From Pseudomonadota bacterium (lineage in GTDB: Bacteria; Pseudomonadota; Gammaproteobacteria; Burkholderiales; Gallionellaceae): a stretch of 11,014 nucleotides of DNA. The notes under the pieces are model-generated. The model was not told where the DNA came from, ran no database searches, and worked only from the letters and a program-made list of their open reading frames with translations. Each line of letters opens with the position of its first letter. Positions within the stretch are counted from its first letter, which is position 1. The stretch lies in assembly GCA_021783525.1 (NCBI GenBank), contig JAJXTT010000030.1:1-11014 (forward strand), written 5' to 3'. The position numbers were made by a program, and so were the translations under genes. This document shows positions 8,440 through 11,014 of the stretch, piece after piece.

Positions 8440-8523
8440 ATGGCGCAAGCCGGAGGTACGCAACCCGAACACCTGGCCCCAGCATTGGCCTCGGTTGCCG
8501 CTTGGGTAAAGCCCAAGCTTTGA
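8440..8523 (+). pseudogene. remnant second copy of the alaS 3' end
   Basis: The stretch encodes MAQAGGTQPEHLAPALAS, then VAAWVKPKL and a TGA stop. Aligned with the end of the intact alaS (8278-8361), 23 of 27 residues and about 62 of 84 bases agree. Twelve sense codons differ silently and four differ in sense, as expected for two alleles that diverged while both were functional. Homology starts at the ATG and is not evident upstream. It is in the same frame as alaS, 54 codons downstream. It is best read as a leftover of a displaced or foreign alaS, with no likely function of its own. Confidence 0.85.
8513..8522. repeat. 10-base direct repeat, first copy
   Basis: CCAAGCTTTG occurs here, across the final codons and stop of the alaS-tail remnant, and again at 8570-8579, 57 bases later. 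This might be a short target or recombination duplication, but ten bases in a biased sequence can recur by chance. Confidence 0.4.
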
Positions 8524-8569
8524 CCAGAGTTCCGGAATATCTCCGCCTGATTGCTGCGTGGCCCGGTTG

Positions 8570-8579
8570 CCAAGCTTTG
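8570..8579. repeat. 10-base direct repeat, second copy
   Basis: Second CCAAGCTTTG, preceded by TTG and overlapping a possible -35 for the downstream signalling genes. Similarity to the alaS tail does not extend beyond these bases convincingly. Confidence 0.4.
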
Positions 8580-8684
8580 TGCCGTTAGTGTAGGGTTACG
8601 CTCAGGAATGGAGATGATTCTGGATAGGTTCTGCGTGCCGGATATGCTGCATCGTTTCCGGATTATTCAAGGTTGAAGCGGACG

Positions 8685-9143
8685 ATGCTCAGACAAGCGG
8701 ATGAAACGATTTTGTTGGTCGAAGACGGGGAAGCCGAAGTTCTTCTGATACAACAGGCGGTGGCGAGCTGTCCGGACGAATTGCACCTCGCGGTGGCGCG
8801 GGATGCGACCGAGGCACTGGAATGGCTGTCCGATACCGTCAAGCGGGGCTATTCGATGCCGCGCCTGATCTTGCTGGACCTGAAACTTCCCAAGCTCGCG
8901 GGCCTGGCCGTATTGCGTACCTTGCGCATGGAATCGCGCCTCAAGGAAGTTCCCATTGTGGTGTTTTCGGAGCAGCATGAGCCATCCGACGTGGTGCTGA
9001 GTTACCAGATCGGCGCCAACAGCTTCGTCAAAAAGCCGGTGAACCACACCGAATTCACGCAGCTCCTGCAGGAACTGGCGGCGCTTGGCTGGCTGAGCGG
9101 CAAGGGCCTGAATCATCCCTGTTCACAGTCCATACGGTTATGA
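8685..9143 (+). CDS. single-domain response regulator, Rcp1/CheY-like
   Basis: A 152-residue cytoplasmic receiver domain with no output domain. ILLVEDGEAEVLLIQQA gives the acidic pair E13-D14. LILLDLKLPK holds the phosphoacceptor D65 and the PK motif. VVFSE provides the hydroxyl residue, and FVKKPV the conserved lysine. The long alpha-helical insert around SDTVKRGYSMPRLILLD is typical of Rcp1-type regulators that accept phosphate from phytochrome-like or hybrid kinases. ATG 8685 is preferred to the in-frame TTG at 8673, because AAGG (8669-8672) abuts the TTG but is 12 bases from the ATG; the start is only moderately sure. Its stop overlaps the next gene's start (ATGA), so both are probably made together. 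No histidine kinase gene is visible in the window. Confidence 0.88.
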   Translation: MLRQADETILLVEDGEAEVLLIQQAVASCPDELHLAVARDATEALEWLSDTVKRGYSMPRLILLDLKLPKLAGLAVLRTLRMESRLKEVPIVVFSEQHEPSDVVLSYQIGANSFVKKPVNHTEFTQLLQELAALGWLSGKGLNHPCSQSIRL

Positions 9144-10909
9144 ATGAACTGCGGGTGCTGTTTGCCGCAACATCGGTAGGCAATATGGCGAAGGTCATCG
9201 AGCATTTGCGGGCCGGGGATTGTGCGGTTCTGTACGAACAGGCATCCGACGAAGTGGCGCTGGACGGGCACCTGCAGCAGAACTGGGATGTGGTGCTTCT
9301 GGGCGTTTCTGCCGAACTCACCATCGAATCCGTGGTGCATGCCTTGCGCTGCCGGACGCTGGACATTCCCCTGATCGTACTGAATGACGGCATGGAGCCG
9401 CTTCCGCTTGCCGAAGTGATGCGCCTCGGCGCGCAGGACTGTGTCGCGCTCGACCAGATGGAACGGCTGTTGCCGAGCATACAGCGCGAGATGGTGAGCG
9501 CGATCCTGCGCAGCAACCTGCGCGAGCAGGTTGTGGCGGACTACCTGATGCAGGAGATCGACCAGCTCATCCTGCAGGGCTATGACATGCGCTCGCTGAA
9601 CGAGCGCATCTGCCGCCGCATGGCGGAATTGTTCGATTTCAAGCTGGTCTGGATCGGTGCCAAAATGCTCGACGGCCGGGTGGAGCCCCTGGCTTCAGCC
9701 GGAGAGTCGGCATATCTGGAGGGTATCGAGGTGCGCTGGGACGACACGCCGCAAGGGCAGGGGATCACGGGCAGATCGATACGCAACAACAAGGCGGAAT
9801 CCATGTCTTCCGACTCGCCCCGGTTCGAGCCGTGGCGCGAACGTGCGGAACGGTACGGCATGCGCAGTGTCCTGGCCATGCCGCTGGGCATAAAGAATGA
9901 AGTTGCAGGTGCGCTGGTCATGTACTCGGCGCACGAAAATGCCTTCGACAAATTGACGATCAGCCGCCTGTCCGCGTTTGCCGGACGCGTCACGGTCGCG
10001 ATGCTGGGCGCGCAGGAGCAACAGGAGTTGCGGCTCATGCAGGCGGCCATGAGCAACGCGGCGAACGCCATGTTCATCACCCGTTGCGACGGCGTCATCG
10101 AATGGCTGAACGAGGCGCTGAGCCGCTACAGCGGCTATACCTCGGCCGAGCTTACCGGCGCCAACCCGCGAATATTCAATTCCGGCCTGCATCCGCAGTC
10201 GTTCTGGAGCGAGATGTGGACGACCATACAGAACGGCAAGCATTGGCGCGGGGAAATCGTCAATCGCACCAAGACCGGCGAGCTATATACGGTCGCGCAA
10301 AGCATTTCGCCCTTGTATGACGGCAAGGGTGAATTGACGCACTTTCTGGCGGTGCAGCAGGATATTTCGGAGAAGAAACGTCTGGAAGAAGAGATACATT
10401 ACCTTGCCTACCACGATCCGCTGACGCACCTGCCCAATCGCATGCTGTTCCGGGATCGCGTGCAGCAGGCCATTGCCCAGGCGCAACGCGCGCATGCCAG
10501 ACTGGCCGTCATGTTCATCGACCTGGATGGATTCAAGGCGGTGAACGACATGCACGGGCACAATAACGGTGACTGCCTGCTGGAACTGGTTGCCGAACGC
10601 ATCAGGCTATGCGTGCGTGCCGGCGATACGGTGGCGCGCCTGGGCGGCGACGAGTTCACTGTTCTGCTGCGGGACGTCAAGGACAGGGAGAGCATCGAAG
10701 GTGTGGCCAAAAAACTGCTCGACATTGCCGTGCAGCCCTACATGCTGGACAGCGAGATACCGGCCACGGTCTCGTTCAGCATCGGAACCAGTATCTATCC
10801 CGAGGATGGTGAGAGTTTTGATGCATTGCTGTCGCGAGCCGATCAGGCGATGTACAAGGCCAAGCAGGGCGGCAAGAATCGTCACCTCTTCTGCGGCGAT
10901 ACGACCTAG
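9140..10909 (+). CDS. diguanylate cyclase with degenerate receiver, GAF, PAS and GGDEF domains
   Basis: Predicted to make cyclic di-GMP from two GTP. The 589-residue protein has no signal peptide or membrane segment. Residues 1-120 resemble a receiver but lack its chemistry: VLFAATS replaces the acidic pair, G55 in VVLLGVS stands where the phosphorylated Asp would be, and the conserved lysine position reads VALD. GAF spans about 149-288 (GQGITGRS, SVLAMPLG). PAS with its PAC tail spans about 297-417 (FITRCDGVIEWLNEA, YSGYT, QDISEKKRLEEE). The GGDEF domain begins YHDPLTHLPNR, has FIDLDGFKAVND, and an intact GGDEF at 502-506. An RAGD (493-496) five residues before it is a complete inhibitory I-site. 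No EAL domain is present. It overlaps the response regulator gene by four bases and converges on the following gene. Confidence 0.93.
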   Translation: MNELRVLFAATSVGNMAKVIEHLRAGDCAVLYEQASDEVALDGHLQQNWDVVLLGVSAELTIESVVHALRCRTLDIPLIVLNDGMEPLPLAEVMRLGAQDCVALDQMERLLPSIQREMVSAILRSNLREQVVADYLMQEIDQLILQGYDMRSLNERICRRMAELFDFKLVWIGAKMLDGRVEPLASAGESAYLEGIEVRWDDTPQGQGITGRSIRNNKAESMSSDSPRFEPWRERAERYGMRSVLAMPLGIKNEVAGALVMYSAHENAFDKLTISRLSAFAGRVTVAMLGAQEQQELRLMQAAMSNAANAMFITRCDGVIEWLNEALSRYSGYTSAELTGANPRIFNSGLHPQSFWSEMWTTIQNGKHWRGEIVNRTKTGELYTVAQSISPLYDGKGELTHFLAVQQDISEKKRLEEEIHYLAYHDPLTHLPNRMLFRDRVQQAIAQAQRAHARLAVMFIDLDGFKAVNDMHGHNNGDCLLELVAERIRLCVRAGDTVARLGGDEFTVLLRDVKDRESIEGVAKKLLDIAVQPYMLDSEIPATVSFSIGTSIYPEDGESFDALLSRADQAMYKAKQGGKNRHLFCGDTT

Positions 10910-11014
10910 AACGGCAGGTCCAGTTCTGGAGCCGCCTGCAGCAACACGCGACGGAAGTCGTTCTGGATGCGTTGCAGCGCCCCTGCGTTGTCAGCTTCGA
11001 AGCGCAGCACGATC
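10906..11014 (-). CDS. phosphomannomutase/phosphoglucomutase, C-terminal end (cut by window edge)
   Basis: Only the last 35 codons and the stop are in the window. They read IVLRFEADNAGALQRIQ, then a helix, and end PELDLPF. VLRFEAD followed by an amphipathic helix and a terminal LPF is the usual end of the AlgC/ManB-type alpha-D-phosphohexomutases, whose last domain contacts the sugar phosphate. These enzymes interconvert hexose 1- and 6-phosphates for polysaccharide and LPS precursors. The stop (CTA at 10906-10908 on the plus strand) interlocks with that of the cyclase gene. The catalytic serine loop lies outside the window, so substrate preference is unknown. Confidence 0.75.
   Translation of the reverse strand, partial: IVLRFEADNAGALQRIQNDFRRVLLQAAPELDLPF

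Larger units (their letters stand above)
8362..8684. other. 323-base intergenic stretch without an intact gene
   Basis: Between alaS and the response regulator there is no credible full gene. The stretch contains three adjacent inverted repeats, a copy of the alaS tail and a 10-base direct repeat, listed separately. A short open frame at 8382-8588 overlaps these in a different frame and has no family resemblance. Between 8524 and 8684 a weak promoter can be proposed for the signalling pair, TTGCCA (8567-8572), 18 bases, TAGGGT (8591-8596); its -35 overlaps the second copy of the direct repeat. No T-run terminator is seen after alaS. Confidence 0.6.

Noticed and set aside
8545..8580. A third partial copy of the alaS tail
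   Set aside because: Beyond CCAAGCTTTG the bases do not align in a consistent frame with either tail.
8382..8588. 68-codon plus-strand frame after alaS
   Set aside because: It runs through the hairpin cluster and the alaS-tail remnant in a different frame, and resembles no family.

Overview
The window looks like a core-genome segment of a GC-rich proteobacterium, most likely a betaproteobacterium. Three things point there: the purF-metZ pair, the pncC-recA-recX-alaS order (shared by beta- and gammaproteobacteria), and protein sequences close to the familiar proteobacterial versions. The family cannot be fixed from sequence alone; an iron- or ammonia-oxidiser-type Nitrosomonadales is a guess. 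Almost everything reads left to right. Only the last 109 bases hold a gene on the minus strand.

Region 1 (1-2856) is biosynthesis. purF, lacking only its first four codons at the window edge, makes the first committed purine intermediate. It is followed by metZ, which makes homocysteine from an activated homoserine ester. The 173 bases between them hold a compact control region: a strong -35 with an extended -10, a SAM-II-like aptamer that begins at the predicted transcription start, an intrinsic terminator, and then the metZ ribosome site. The aptamer's conserved GCTAAA can pair with TTTAGC inside the terminator loop, so an antiterminator/terminator switch can be drawn. This is the most interesting signal in the window.

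Region 2 (2860-8361) is the pncC-recA-recX-alaS neighbourhood known from E. coli. It is modified by a HigB/HigA-type toxin-antitoxin pair lodged between recX and alaS. recA has its own promoter, overlapped by a GAAC-N4-GTTC palindrome in place of the usual CTGT-N8-ACAG SOS box. The toxin gene appears nearly leaderless, while the antitoxin has a perfect Shine-Dalgarno made partly from the toxin's stop codon. alaS sits 34 bases behind the antitoxin with no visible promoter of its own in that gap.

Region 3 (8362-8684) has no intact gene but is not empty. It holds three adjacent inverted repeats, then a diverged second copy of the last 27 codons of alaS including a stop codon (23 of 27 residues identical, about 74% of bases identical), in the same frame as alaS. 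It also holds a 10-base direct repeat. This looks like a scar of recombination or integration at the alaS 3' end.

Region 4 (8685-11014) is signalling. A stand-alone Rcp1-type response regulator overlaps by ATGA a diguanylate cyclase with a degenerate receiver, GAF, PAS and GGDEF domains. That gene converges on the 3' end of a probable phosphomannomutase/phosphoglucomutase, the two stop codons interlocking in one CTAG.
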